Shown one piece after another: positions 9,240 through 20,127 of a stretch of DNA of 64,000 bases. Each line of letters starts with the position of its first letter. The first letter of the stretch is position 1. This stretch comes from an uncultured Eubacterium sp. (GTDB lineage: Bacteria > Bacillota > Clostridia > Lachnospirales > Lachnospiraceae). A program made the translations under genes and the position numbers. The DNA is taken from contig CAMEWO010000006.1 of assembly GCA_945946665.1 (NCBI GenBank), positions 27,958 to 91,957 on the forward strand. Direction: 5' to 3'. Below the pieces are notes generated by a model. The model did no database searches, had not been told where the DNA came from, and saw nothing but the letters and a program-made list of their open reading frames with translations.

Positions 9240-10189
9240 GCCTTATCGGACTCCTCATCAAAGTTTATTCTCTCCTCCTCAATAACAAGAGGTCTGTTCA
9301 TAACTCTCTGATTGATACTTATTATATATTCACCCATAAGTCCGATAAAGAACAGCTGAAGGGAACCGAGAAATGATACAAGAAGAATAAGTGGAACCAT
9401 ACCTGCTGTAAATCTGTCCCAGTAAATCAGCTTTAATACAAGATAAACTATTGCCACAACAATACTTATTCCGCCACATATTACTCCCAGAAATGTCGCA
9501 ATCCTTAATCCCATCTTTGTATATGAGGTAAAGCTCAACATAGCAGCATCATAGAGAGTAAAGAAATTATTATGTGTCTTTCCTGCTCTTCTCTGTGCCT
9601 GTGTATATTCAATCTCAGTTTTCTTGAATCCCAGCTCTCCAACAATTCCCCTTATGAATGGAATCGGGTCCTTTAAATCCCTTAACACCTGGACAAAGGA
9701 CTTATCATATAACCCAAAGCCTGTAAAATGCTCAATCTGTTCAGCAGATGACATTTTTTTGATAATCTTGTAGTAGCATGATCTCAGGAAATACATTATC
9801 TTATTTTCCTTGCTGGAAGTCTTTACGGCGCACACTATCTTGTAGCCCTTCTCCCACTCAGCCACCAGTCGTGGAATTACGTCAATAGGATCCTGGAAAT
9901 CAGCGCATACCGGAATAGTACAGTCACCATCAGTCTGAAGTATTCCGTAATAAGGCGAGTTAAACTGGCCAAAGTTCTTGGCATTGAATATTGCCTTGAT
10001 TTTCCTGTTTTCCTTGCAGAGTTGTCTTAACTTCACTCTTGTTGCATCTGTCGAGTCATTATCAATGAACAGAATATCATAATCATACTGAGGGAGATCC
10101 TTTTCAAACATCTGTATTAATGCCTGGCTAAGGGGCACAACATTATCTTCCTCGTTGTAACATGGCACCATAATACTTATCTTTTTCAT
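9236..10189 (-). CDS. Family 2 glycosyltransferase with two C-terminal TM helices (GtrB / Und-P glycosyltransferase-like)
   Basis: MKKISIMVPCYNEEDNVVPLSQAL, DADF-type region, IEHFTGFGLYDKSFVQVLR, C-terminal TM pair and GEYIISINQRVMNRPLVI; start overlaps upstream stop (TAATG). Confidence 0.9.
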   Translation of the reverse strand: MKKISIMVPCYNEEDNVVPLSQALIQMFEKDLPQYDYDILFIDNDSTDATRVKLRQLCKENRKIKAIFNAKNFGQFNSPYYGILQTDGDCTIPVCADFQDPIDVIPRLVAEWEKGYKIVCAVKTSSKENKIMYFLRSCYYKIIKKMSSAEQIEHFTGFGLYDKSFVQVLRDLKDPIPFIRGIVGELGFKKTEIEYTQAQRRAGKTHNNFFTLYDAAMLSFTSYTKMGLRIATFLGVICGGISIVVAIVYLVLKLIYWDRFTAGMVPLILLVSFLGSLQLFFIGLMGEYIISINQRVMNRPLVIEEERINFDEESDKA

Positions 10190-11154
10190 TACTCTACCTG
10201 ACCTTTCGTCAACTGATTCTTCCACCAGGAAACAGTTTCGGCTATTCCCTGCTCAAATGTATAGGAAGGCTGAAATCCTGTATCTCTCACCAAATCCTCG
10301 ATATCAGCACACAGGTACATAACCTGCCTGTCTGAATAAGGAACCTCACCAAACCCAACCGGGAGGCTTTTATCAACAGTATCTCTAATAACAGCAATGT
10401 AATCTTTAAGAGGTCTTGCCTGTCCACTTCCCAGACAGTAAACCTGACCATCTCTTCCCTTTTCTGACAGTGCAAGCAAAGCCTTTGCTGCATCCTTTGA
10501 ATACAGATAATCCCACATCTGCTCGCCCTTGGTGCAGGAAGGCTTCTCACCATTCAGAAGTTTAATGATGGTAGAGGAAACCATGGTATTTTCCCCGTCA
10601 TAAGGACCATATACACTTAATATACGGACCCATATATGCTTTATGCCCTTCTCCCTGCATGCGATTCTGGTCATCTGTCCTGCACACAGCTTGGCTATTC
10701 CATATCCATTTTCAGGAAATGCAGGAACTCCTGCATTAAGCTTCCCTTCAAATCTTCCATACTCTGCCTGGGATCCAGCCCCTACAAATGTAGAGCACCC
10801 CAAAGCTTGGGCGGCTTCCACTGCATCCAGCGCATATCGCACATTTTGATTCTGTCCATACATATTGTTACGGCTGTTTCCAAATGTGCCATCCCATCCA
10901 AAATGATAGAATGTATCAGCCCCTTCTGGAATCAGTTCAGGCAGTCTGTTAAGTTCCTTAAGGTCACAGTACACAACCTTAACATTATCTGATTCCTGTA
11001 TTCTCCCGGCTCTCTTAGAACCGGGTCTTACCACTGCCACCACCTGTACCCCGTTGTGGGACAGACACTGTATTAATGCTGTTCCAATAGCTCCAGTTGG
11101 CCCTGTTATAACTGCTCTTTTCAATTTATATTCTCCATTATATATGACTTTCAT
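10189..11154 (-). CDS. NAD-dependent epimerase/dehydratase (SDR); candidate reductase of the branched-sugar pathway
   Basis: KRAVITGPTGAIGTALIQCL Rossmann motif; extended SDR Y-x3-K-like motif YGIAKLCAGQM. Confidence 0.85.
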   Translation of the reverse strand: MKVIYNGEYKLKRAVITGPTGAIGTALIQCLSHNGVQVVAVVRPGSKRAGRIQESDNVKVVYCDLKELNRLPELIPEGADTFYHFGWDGTFGNSRNNMYGQNQNVRYALDAVEAAQALGCSTFVGAGSQAEYGRFEGKLNAGVPAFPENGYGIAKLCAGQMTRIACREKGIKHIWVRILSVYGPYDGENTMVSSTIIKLLNGEKPSCTKGEQMWDYLYSKDAAKALLALSEKGRDGQVYCLGSGQARPLKDYIAVIRDTVDKSLPVGFGEVPYSDRQVMYLCADIEDLVRDTGFQPSYTFEQGIAETVSWWKNQLTKGQVE

Positions 11155-13031
11155 TACGAAAGAGGCTTGATTATCATATTGCTGTAGAATTCATCCCTGT
11201 CCAGGAATGGTGCAAGGTCTTCAAGAGGAGGTGACACAAGAGTTCCATCTGGAAGTCTCTTGGTGGATGATTTAGGCTCAAAATTCTGTGTTGTAGATAC
11301 AAATATCTCACATACAGCAGGACCATCCTCTGCCAGAGTATCCTCAATTGCCTTTTCCAGCTTATCATTACTGTCTGCACTGTAGTATGGATATCCGTAA
11401 GCAGCCACAATCTTTCCCATATCAGGAAAGCTTAAATCACCGCTTTCAGGACCTATACCCACAAACTGCTTATTGAACAGATTTGTCTGTGTCTGTCTTA
11501 TAGAATGATATCCCTGGTTATTTATAATAAATATCTTGATTGGCATCTTGTGGTGAATAATGGTCTGAAGCTCCTGTATATTCATCTGGATACTTCCGTC
11601 ACCTGTTACAAGAATAATATCCTTGACTTTCTTTCCAAGAGACCTGCCATTTAATGCTTCATCTCCAAACTCAGCCACAGCAGCTCCGATTGCTGCAGGA
11701 AGGTCATATCCCATAGAAGCAATAGCAGAATTAATGATGAATCTCTGGTCTTTCTTAATCTCATAGCCATGGCTTCCCACGACACAGGCAGAACCGTTAC
11801 CTACAACAGTTACCTGGCCTTCGTCAAGCCTTCTGCTTAATTCTTTAATAAATGCATATACATTGGCATGGTCCTTGTCTTCATAATGCTTAGGAAGAAC
11901 AACAGGATATTTTTCCTTCCAGTTCTGGCATGTCTTAACCCATTCTTCATTCTGGAATAACTTACCACCTGCAAGCTGACCTGATTTTTCCATACCACCA
12001 AGAACCTTCTCCATCTTTGAGAGAAGTTCCTTTGCATCTCCCCATACAGGCATATCAACATGAAGTGTAGGCTTCTTTAACTCGGCCTCATCTACATCAT
12101 TCATAATAACATAAGCTTCTCTCGCCCATGTCTTCCAGTTATATCCAACCTGACGGATGCTTAATCTGTTACCAATTGAAAGCACCAGATCCGAATTCTG
12201 TACTGCGAAATTACCGGCTCTGTCTCCCATTATTCCGCCACGTCCCACATAATATGGGTGTTCATCATATATGGCATCAATGCTGTCCCAGCAGGTTGCC
12301 ACAGGAATTCCCAACAGCTCAACAACCCTTTTAAAGCTGTCGTATCCTCCTGATATTCTTATTCCATTGCCGGCATAGAGCACCGGACGCTTCGCATTCT
12401 TAATCTTGTCTATAATAGCTTCAACAGTTGAATCTTCAATGTGAGGCGGAAGATTATTTTCATATTCCTCAGGATCAAAACCTCTTAACTCCTCTGTCTC
12501 TACTGTTCCTCCCTGTACATTAAGAGGAATATCAAGCCAGCATGGACCCGGTCTTCCTGTTGTAGCAATGTACAACGCCTTTTCAAGACAATATCTGATA
12601 TCATTTGGATTAATTACCATCTGGGCGTATTTAGTCATTGCCTGGGCAGATTTAGTAATATCAAATTCCTGGTCTCCCATGGCTCTTAAGTTAAGTCCGG
12701 TGCTTCTGGCAGTTGTATCGTATCTGACCTGTCCTGATATTACAAGCATAGGGATAGAATCAAGATATCCTCCTACAACTCCTGTCATGGCATTAGTTCC
12801 ACCAGGGCCTGTAGTCACACATAAAAGCGCTATCTTATTATGAATTCTTGCATAGCTTTCCGCAGCAATGGCACATGCCTGCTCATGATGGTTATACACA
12901 CATGTAAGACCCTTCTGGTGTCCAAAACTGTCATTAAGATGCATGGCTCCACCACCGGTTACCGTAAATGCATGGGTTATCCCATAATCCACCAGAAACT
13001 GTGCAATATAGTCAGATACCTTTACCTTCAT
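11154..13031 (-). CDS. Thiamine pyrophosphate-dependent enzyme, acetolactate synthase-like (YerE-type candidate)
   Basis: MKVKVSDYIAQFLVDYGITHAFTVTGGGAMHL; VTGDGSIQMNIQELQTIIHHKMPIKIFIINNQGYHSI TPP-binding motif. Confidence 0.9.
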   Translation of the reverse strand: MKVKVSDYIAQFLVDYGITHAFTVTGGGAMHLNDSFGHQKGLTCVYNHHEQACAIAAESYARIHNKIALLCVTTGPGGTNAMTGVVGGYLDSIPMLVISGQVRYDTTARSTGLNLRAMGDQEFDITKSAQAMTKYAQMVINPNDIRYCLEKALYIATTGRPGPCWLDIPLNVQGGTVETEELRGFDPEEYENNLPPHIEDSTVEAIIDKIKNAKRPVLYAGNGIRISGGYDSFKRVVELLGIPVATCWDSIDAIYDEHPYYVGRGGIMGDRAGNFAVQNSDLVLSIGNRLSIRQVGYNWKTWAREAYVIMNDVDEAELKKPTLHVDMPVWGDAKELLSKMEKVLGGMEKSGQLAGGKLFQNEEWVKTCQNWKEKYPVVLPKHYEDKDHANVYAFIKELSRRLDEGQVTVVGNGSACVVGSHGYEIKKDQRFIINSAIASMGYDLPAAIGAAVAEFGDEALNGRSLGKKVKDIILVTGDGSIQMNIQELQTIIHHKMPIKIFIINNQGYHSIRQTQTNLFNKQFVGIGPESGDLSFPDMGKIVAAYGYPYYSADSNDKLEKAIEDTLAEDGPAVCEIFVSTTQNFEPKSSTKRLPDGTLVSPPLEDLAPFLDRDEFYSNMIIKPLS

Positions 13032-13073
13032 AAAACACCTCACCTCTGCGCTGTTTGAAACGCCAAAATATAT

Positions 13074-13583
13074 TTATTTCTTCCCAAAAGCCCACAGCTT
13101 GTTCATGAAGAAATTAATAGGAATGTTAATAATAAGATTAATTATTGGTGCTATCATCTTATTAATTCCCAGTACTGATACCCAAAGATACAGAAGCACG
13201 TTATTGAGAATCAGACCAGTAAATGCATATGAACAATATGTTTTAAACAATGCCGCCCATATGTTTCTCTTCTCACCATCATCAGCCTTGAATACATATT
13301 TGTTATTCCAGTAGAATGACCAGAGAACACTTAGCAGGAAAGAGACCACGTTAGCTATAAAATAATCAATTGAAGGAAACAGTCCTGCATTAATAAGAAT
13401 TCCAAGTGTTATGGCATACAGGGCATATGAAACGATTGTATTAGATACACCCACCAGACCAAATTGAAGAAACTCCTTAAATGTCTGTCTTGTCTTGTCT
13501 GTAAGGTCCTTTTTCAGAATTCTGAAAAGAAGTTCAACACATTTCATGTATATGTTTTCTATTGCTTTATATACTTTCTTCAT
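13074..13583 (-). CDS. GtrA-family membrane protein
   Basis: FKEFLQFGLVGVSNTIVSYALYAITLGILIN...ANVVSFLLSVLWSFYWNNKYVF. Confidence 0.9.
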   Translation of the reverse strand: MKKVYKAIENIYMKCVELLFRILKKDLTDKTRQTFKEFLQFGLVGVSNTIVSYALYAITLGILINAGLFPSIDYFIANVVSFLLSVLWSFYWNNKYVFKADDGEKRNIWAALFKTYCSYAFTGLILNNVLLYLWVSVLGINKMIAPIINLIINIPINFFMNKLWAFGKK

Positions 13584-13605
13584 TATGAATCTGCCTCACA
13601 TGTTT

Positions 13606-14943
13606 CTACTGATTAACTGCTTCTTTAATTGTTTTAGCCATAAAATCAATCATTTCATCAGTCATTCCAGGATATACACCAACCCAGAAAGTATCATTCA
13701 TGATTCTGTCAGTTACCTCAAGACCGCCATACACTCTGAAGCCTTCACCAGAAGCTCTCATTTCATCAAAGCATGGATGCTTGATAATATTTCCTGCAAA
13801 GAGATTTCTTGTCTGTACGCCGTGATCTTCTATATACTTAACAACCTGCTTTCTGTCAATTCCCTCTCTTACAGTGATTAGGAAACCAAACCAGCTAGGT
13901 CTTGAATTAGCACAGGCTTCTGGAAGAATGATTTTATCTGCAACTTCCTCTAATGCTGCCTTTAATCTGTCAAAATTATGTCTTCTTCTCTCAACGAATG
14001 ATGGGAACTTCTCAAGCTGGGCACAGCCTACAGCAGCCTGCATGTCTGTTGCCTTAAGGTTATATCCGAAATGAGAATATACATATTTATGGTCATATCC
14101 CAGTGGCAGCTCACCATACTGTCTGTCAAATCTGTGACCGCACATATTATCCACCCCTGATGGGCATACACAGTCACGGCCCCAGTCCCTGAAAGAACGG
14201 ATACATTTGTTAAGAAGAGGATTGTTAGTGTATACAGCACCGCCTTCACCCATAGTCATATGATGAGGTGGGTAGAAGCTGCTTGTTCCAATATCACCGA
14301 TTGTTCCGGTAAATTTCTCCTCGCCGTTGATTGTATACTTTGAGCCCAGGGCATCACAGTTGTCCTCCACAAGCCAGAGGTTGTGCTTATCACAGAATTC
14401 TTTAACTGCCCCAAGGTCAAATGGATTACCCAGGGTGTGGGCAATCATAACTGCCTTAGTCTTATCTGATAATGCTCCCTCCAGTTTAGTAACATCAATA
14501 TTGTACTGTGGAATTGTAACATCTACGAATACAGGCACTGCACCATACTGGATTGCAGGTGTGATTGTTGTAGGAAATCCTGCTGCCACAGTAATAATTT
14601 CGTCACCCCTCTTAATTCTTCTGTCACCTAACAGCGGAGAAGTAAGAGCCATGAAAGCATTAAGGTTGGCAGATGAACCTGAGTTAACTACCGATACATA
14701 CTTAACATTAAGATACTCACCCAGCTGTTTTTCAAACTGCTCAGTATATCTTCCTGATGTCAGCCAGAACTCCAGTGCTGAATCCACCAGATTCATCATC
14801 TCCTTACTGTCGTATACACGGCTTGCATAAGGGATTCTGTCTCCTTCCTTGTACTCCTTATTGTTGTGGTACTTCTTACAGTACTCATCAACCATTGAAA
14901 GTATCTCTTCTCTTGCCTGTGATTCATTCTTATTCTCGAACAT
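13606..14943 (-). CDS. rfbH: CDP-4-dehydro-6-deoxy-D-glucose 3-dehydratase (E1-type, PLP/Fe-S)
   Basis: 445 aa DegT/AHBA-like; YASRVYDSKEMMNLVDSALEFWLTSGRYTEQFEKQLGEYLNVKYVSVVNSGSSANLNA; SSFYPPHHMTMGEGGAVYTN (His in place of PLP-Lys, typical of RfbH/E1). Confidence 0.95.
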   Translation of the reverse strand: MFENKNESQAREEILSMVDEYCKKYHNNKEYKEGDRIPYASRVYDSKEMMNLVDSALEFWLTSGRYTEQFEKQLGEYLNVKYVSVVNSGSSANLNAFMALTSPLLGDRRIKRGDEIITVAAGFPTTITPAIQYGAVPVFVDVTIPQYNIDVTKLEGALSDKTKAVMIAHTLGNPFDLGAVKEFCDKHNLWLVEDNCDALGSKYTINGEEKFTGTIGDIGTSSFYPPHHMTMGEGGAVYTNNPLLNKCIRSFRDWGRDCVCPSGVDNMCGHRFDRQYGELPLGYDHKYVYSHFGYNLKATDMQAAVGCAQLEKFPSFVERRRHNFDRLKAALEEVADKIILPEACANSRPSWFGFLITVREGIDRKQVVKYIEDHGVQTRNLFAGNIIKHPCFDEMRASGEGFRVYGGLEVTDRIMNDTFWVGVYPGMTDEMIDFMAKTIKEAVNQ

Positions 14944-14952
14944 TGCTTCCTC

Positions 14953-16005
14953 CTAGTTAAAAAACTCCTGAATTTCTTTGTCCATACATGCCACAACATC
15001 TCCGCCTGCAGCATACACCTTTGACCATTCCACTGATTTCTCAATGGCAGTATCAAAATTCCATCTTGGCTTCCATCCAAATGTAGTCTTAAGCTTTGAA
15101 CAGTCAAGCTTAAGAAAATTAGCCTCATGAGGGCCTCCATCATAGCGGTCAATCCACTTAATACCCTCACCCCATTTGGCACAGAATGTATCTACAAGTT
15201 TTCCTGTAGTAACGCAGTCTGTCTCATCTGGTCCCACATTATAGAAACCTGCATATTTCTTATCTTCAAACTGTTTCTGGGCAATTATCAAATAGGCTGC
15301 CAGAGGCTCCAGCACATGCTGGTATGGTCTTGTGGAATGTGGATTTCTCACTATAATATCCTTTCCCTCAATAGCTGCCCTTACGCAGTCAGGAACAATT
15401 CTGTCATTGGCAAAATCACCGCCACCGATAACATTTCCTGCCCTGGCTGTAGAAACTGCCAGATCCATATTGTTAAAAAATGAATTGATATAGCTGTGGG
15501 TTACAAGTTCTGAACATGACTTGCTGTTGGAATATGGATCAAATCCATCCAGAGGCTCATTCTCCCTGTATCCCCATTCCCATTCATTATTCTTATATAC
15601 CTTGTCAGTTGTGACATTCAGGAAAGACTTAACGCATGGATTAAGCCTTACACACTCACATATATTCACAGTACCCATTACATTAGTTTCATAGGTATAT
15701 ACAGGATCTTTGTAAGAATCTCTCACAATTGGCTGTGCTGCCAGATGAAGTACAATCTCCGGCTGTGTCTGTTCAAATACCTTCTTAAGATGGTCAAGGT
15801 CTCTTATATCTCCGATAACAGAATTCATCCTGCTTTCCACATCAGCCATAGAAAACAGATTAGGCTCTGTTGGAGGGTTTAATGAATATCCCGTAACCTG
15901 CGCCCCAGCATTAATAAGAATTCTGCAAAGCCATGTTCCCTTGAATCCGGTATGTCCCGTAACAAGAACCTTCTTACCCTTATAAAAACTTAAATCCATT
16001 GCCAT
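14953..16005 (-). CDS. rfbG: CDP-glucose 4,6-dehydratase
   Basis: KKVLVTGHTGFKGTWLCRIL, LHLAAQPIVRDSYKDPVYTYETNVMGT, TDKVYKNNEWEWGYRENEPLDGFDPYSNSKSCSEL. Confidence 0.95.
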   Translation of the reverse strand: MAMDLSFYKGKKVLVTGHTGFKGTWLCRILINAGAQVTGYSLNPPTEPNLFSMADVESRMNSVIGDIRDLDHLKKVFEQTQPEIVLHLAAQPIVRDSYKDPVYTYETNVMGTVNICECVRLNPCVKSFLNVTTDKVYKNNEWEWGYRENEPLDGFDPYSNSKSCSELVTHSYINSFFNNMDLAVSTARAGNVIGGGDFANDRIVPDCVRAAIEGKDIIVRNPHSTRPYQHVLEPLAAYLIIAQKQFEDKKYAGFYNVGPDETDCVTTGKLVDTFCAKWGEGIKWIDRYDGGPHEANFLKLDCSKLKTTFGWKPRWNFDTAIEKSVEWSKVYAAGGDVVACMDKEIQEFFN

Positions 16006-16023
16006 TCTCCTTCACCGAAAAAC

Positions 16024-16800
16024 TTAATCCCAGTTCTTCCATGGAGCCTTGCCAGACTGCCACAGTTCCTCCAGCTTTTCCATCTCTCTCTTGGTATCCA
16101 TACACTGCCAGTAACCGTTGTGGTTAAATGCCTTTAACTGTCCAAGCTGGGCACATTTTTCAAGAGGCTCCTTCTCAAATACAGTTGAATCCCCGTCAAT
16201 AAAATCAAAAATCTCTGGTTCGAGAACCATGTAGCCGGCATTGATACGGCTTCCATCTGATGTCTGTTTTTCCCTGAAAGACTTAATTGTGTTATCACTG
16301 TCTATATCAAGCACACCAAATCTCTGTCCTACTGTAACCGCTGTCATAGTAGCAATCTTACCATGGGACTCATGGAACTTCACCAGGTCATTAATATTAA
16401 TATCACACACACCGTCACCATAGGTAAGCATAAATGTCTCATTACCTACATATGGCTGGATTCTCTTAACACGTCCGCCTGTCATTGTATTAAGTCCTGT
16501 ATCTACCAGTGTTACCTTCCATGGCTCTGAGAAATTGTTATGCACTGTCATCTGTCCGCCTTTGGTAAAGTCAAAGGTAACATCTGAATTATGAAGGGCA
16601 TAATCTGCAAACCACTCCTTAATCACATACTGCTTGTAGCCACAGCATATGATAAAATCGTTGTATCCATAGCTTGAATATTCCTTCATAATATGCCAGA
16701 GAATTGGCTTACCACCAATCTCAATCATTGGCTTTGGTTTTAAATGACTTTCCTCACTGATTCTTGTTCCGAATCCACCTGCTAAAATTACTGTTTTCAT
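16024..16800 (-). CDS. rfbF: Glucose-1-phosphate cytidylyltransferase
   Basis: MKTVILAGGFGTRISEESHLKPKPMIEIGGKPILWHIMKEYSSYGYNDFIICCGYK. Confidence 0.95.
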   Translation of the reverse strand: MKTVILAGGFGTRISEESHLKPKPMIEIGGKPILWHIMKEYSSYGYNDFIICCGYKQYVIKEWFADYALHNSDVTFDFTKGGQMTVHNNFSEPWKVTLVDTGLNTMTGGRVKRIQPYVGNETFMLTYGDGVCDININDLVKFHESHGKIATMTAVTVGQRFGVLDIDSDNTIKSFREKQTSDGSRINAGYMVLEPEIFDFIDGDSTVFEKEPLEKCAQLGQLKAFNHNGYWQCMDTKREMEKLEELWQSGKAPWKNWD

Positions 16801-16815
16801 GTTAATCTCCATTCT

Positions 16816-17769
16816 TTATGGGTTTATCTTAGTTTCCCTGCGCCAGTACTCAAGGGTTTCCTTAAGTGTAGTCTCTAATTCAATCTCAGGCTCCCATCCA
16901 ACTGTCTCCCTGATTTTAGTAATATCAGGCTCAATAATAGGTACATCCACAGGTCTTAACTTGCTTTCATCAACCCTTACTTCAATATCCTTATCTGACA
17001 GGGCAACTATTCTTTCAAGAATTTCCTGAATAGCAACTGCATGTCCTCTTCCCACATTGTAGGTTTCCCCCCTCTTGCCATCTTTAACCAGCATGGCATA
17101 AGCCCGGACAACATCTCTTACATCAGTGAAATCTCTTCTGGCGCTCAGGTTTCCCACATATATAACAGGCTCTGCCAGTCCATTTTCAATATCAGCAACC
17201 TGCTTGCAGAAATCTGCAACCACGAATACAGGTGTCTGGTTAGGACCAATATGGTTAAACGCCCTTACCATCATCACATCCATATCATAGGCATCAAAAT
17301 ATATCTTTCCCAGCATGTTCTGGCAGGATTTGGTGGCTGCATATATATTGCCGGGACGTAATACATTATCCTCAACAATAGGACATTCCCCATCCTTGAT
17401 ATGCCCATACTCCTCTCCTGAGCCAATAAGAAGCACTCTTGGTTTATAATCCAGCGCTCTTACTCCATCCAGAAGGTTAACACAGCCTTTGATATTAACA
17501 TCAATTGTAAGCCCAGGATTCTTCCATGAATAAGCAACGGATGACTGGGCTGCAAGGTGAAATATATAATCTGGTCTTATCTTATTAAGAAGCTGTGTAA
17601 CCTGGTTAAGCTCAAGAATATCAAGGTCGTATATTCCCGAACAATCCATATCAAGAGTCTCTTTTTCAGTTTTGGTGACATAGACTTCCATCCCCTGCTC
17701 TTCCTTAAGATGCTTCACAAGATAGGGGCCTACGAATCCTCCACCGCCAACAACTAAAGCCTTCATCAA
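16816..17769 (-). CDS. rmd: GDP-4-dehydro-6-deoxy-D-mannose reductase-like SDR
   Basis: KALVVGGGGFVGPYLVKHL, LHLAAQSSVAYSWKNPGLTIDVNIKG, ARAFNHIGPNQTPVFVVADFCKQVADIE-type motif; next to gmd. Confidence 0.8.
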   Translation of the reverse strand: MMKALVVGGGGFVGPYLVKHLKEEQGMEVYVTKTEKETLDMDCSGIYDLDILELNQVTQLLNKIRPDYIFHLAAQSSVAYSWKNPGLTIDVNIKGCVNLLDGVRALDYKPRVLLIGSGEEYGHIKDGECPIVEDNVLRPGNIYAATKSCQNMLGKIYFDAYDMDVMMVRAFNHIGPNQTPVFVVADFCKQVADIENGLAEPVIYVGNLSARRDFTDVRDVVRAYAMLVKDGKRGETYNVGRGHAVAIQEILERIVALSDKDIEVRVDESKLRPVDVPIIEPDITKIRETVGWEPEIELETTLKETLEYWRRETKINP

Positions 17770-17786
17770 CGCCTCATTTCTACATC

Positions 17787-17831
17787 AAAAATTTGCACCC
17801 CTATGCTATTTAAGATATGAGTGCAAATTTT
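17787..17831 (-). terminator. Possible intercistronic terminator/attenuator between gmd and rmd
   Basis: Inverted repeat AAAATTTGCAC...GTGCAAATTTT flanked by A/T tracts; long (22 nt) loop. Confidence 0.4.
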
Positions 17832-17838
17832 ATTGTTT

Positions 17839-18873
<1,035 letters not shown>

Positions 18874-18894
18874 CTATCCTCCAAATATGTGGCA

Positions 18895-19977
18895 TTATAA
18901 ATATTGTGTATTGCCATCTTCTCTTAACTGTGCAAGAACCTTCTTAATCTCCCCGGCGTTCTCCTTGGTTGAGATAAGTGTGGCATCTTTAGTATCTACC
19001 ACAATTATGTCTCTTAAACCAACTGTTGCAATAAGTTTCTCAGAACCCTCAATTATACAGTCCTTAGTATTAACCGCTACCACATTACCGTTAATAACGT
19101 TTCCCTCGCTGTCGTTAGCTTTAATTCTTCCTACAGCAAGCCATGAGCCTACATCATCCCAGCCAAAATTACCAGCCAGTGTATAGATATCAGAAGCCTT
19201 CTCCATAATTCCATAGTCTACAGACTGTGATTCCAGATTAGGGAACTCCTCATTAAGAACCTTCTGGTAATCATCTGTTCCGATGCTGTCCTTAATCTTT
19301 AACAGACCATTGTATGTGGAATTCATAAACTCCTTAAAGCAGTTTAGAATTGTTGATACCTTCCACACAAACATTCCTGAATTCCACAGGTATGTTCCAT
19401 CAGCAAGGTATGACTTCGCTGTCTCAAGGTCAGGCTTCTCAACAAACTTCTCAACAGGGTAACTTCCGTTATTACAAGCATCTTTGTTATACTTAATATA
19501 TCCGTATCCTGTCTCAGGATAGTTAGGCGTAATACCTACAGTAACAAGATTGCTGCCACTTTCAGCCACCTCACAGGCTTTAACAAATGTATCCTTAAAG
19601 ATATCATTATTCTTAATGAGGTGATCCGATGGAAGCACAATCATTACCCCATCCTCATACTTACTGGCAACATGTACGGCTCCAAGTCCGATACATGGTG
19701 CGGTATTTCTTCCAACCGGCTCACACAGAATATTCTCTTCTGGAAGTCCCGGAAGCTGTTCCTTTACTAATTCTCTATAATTCTCATTAGTTGCAATATA
19801 CACATCTTTAATGTCAACTAATGGACTGATTCTCTCCACTGTCAGCTGAATCATTGTCTTTCCGTCATCTGTCAACGATAAGAACTGCTTAGGAAGATTT
19901 ACACGGCTTCTTGGCCAGAATCTCTCTCCCTTTCCTCCTGCCATTATCAACGCTGTTTTCTTCATCATAATCCTCAT
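18895..19977 (-). CDS. manC: Mannose-1-phosphate guanylyltransferase (canonical motifs)
   Basis: KTALIMAGGKGERFWPRSRVNLPKQFL; PSDHLI; VEKFVEKPDLETAKSYLADGTYLWNSGMFVW. Confidence 0.95.
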   Translation of the reverse strand: MRIMMKKTALIMAGGKGERFWPRSRVNLPKQFLSLTDDGKTMIQLTVERISPLVDIKDVYIATNENYRELVKEQLPGLPEENILCEPVGRNTAPCIGLGAVHVASKYEDGVMIVLPSDHLIKNNDIFKDTFVKACEVAESGSNLVTVGITPNYPETGYGYIKYNKDACNNGSYPVEKFVEKPDLETAKSYLADGTYLWNSGMFVWKVSTILNCFKEFMNSTYNGLLKIKDSIGTDDYQKVLNEEFPNLESQSVDYGIMEKASDIYTLAGNFGWDDVGSWLAVGRIKANDSEGNVINGNVVAVNTKDCIIEGSEKLIATVGLRDIIVVDTKDATLISTKENAGEIKKVLAQLREDGNTQYL

Positions 19978-20076
19978 TTCTGAGCGACTTGTTGGGCAAG
20001 AACCATCTGCTTTCGCTCAAAGCAGACAGTCACATGAAAAATAGGCACACTTTCCCGAGTACACATACTCTAAGAA

Positions 20077-20105
20077 ATTATATATCCAACCCGGCTCTTT
20101 GTCAA
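20077..20105 (-). promoter_or_regulatory. Consensus sigma-A promoter upstream of manC
   Basis: Minus TTGACA-17 nt-TATAAT, exact consensus. Confidence 0.85.
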
Positions 20106-20127
20106 TTATGCTGTTTCACAGTACAGA

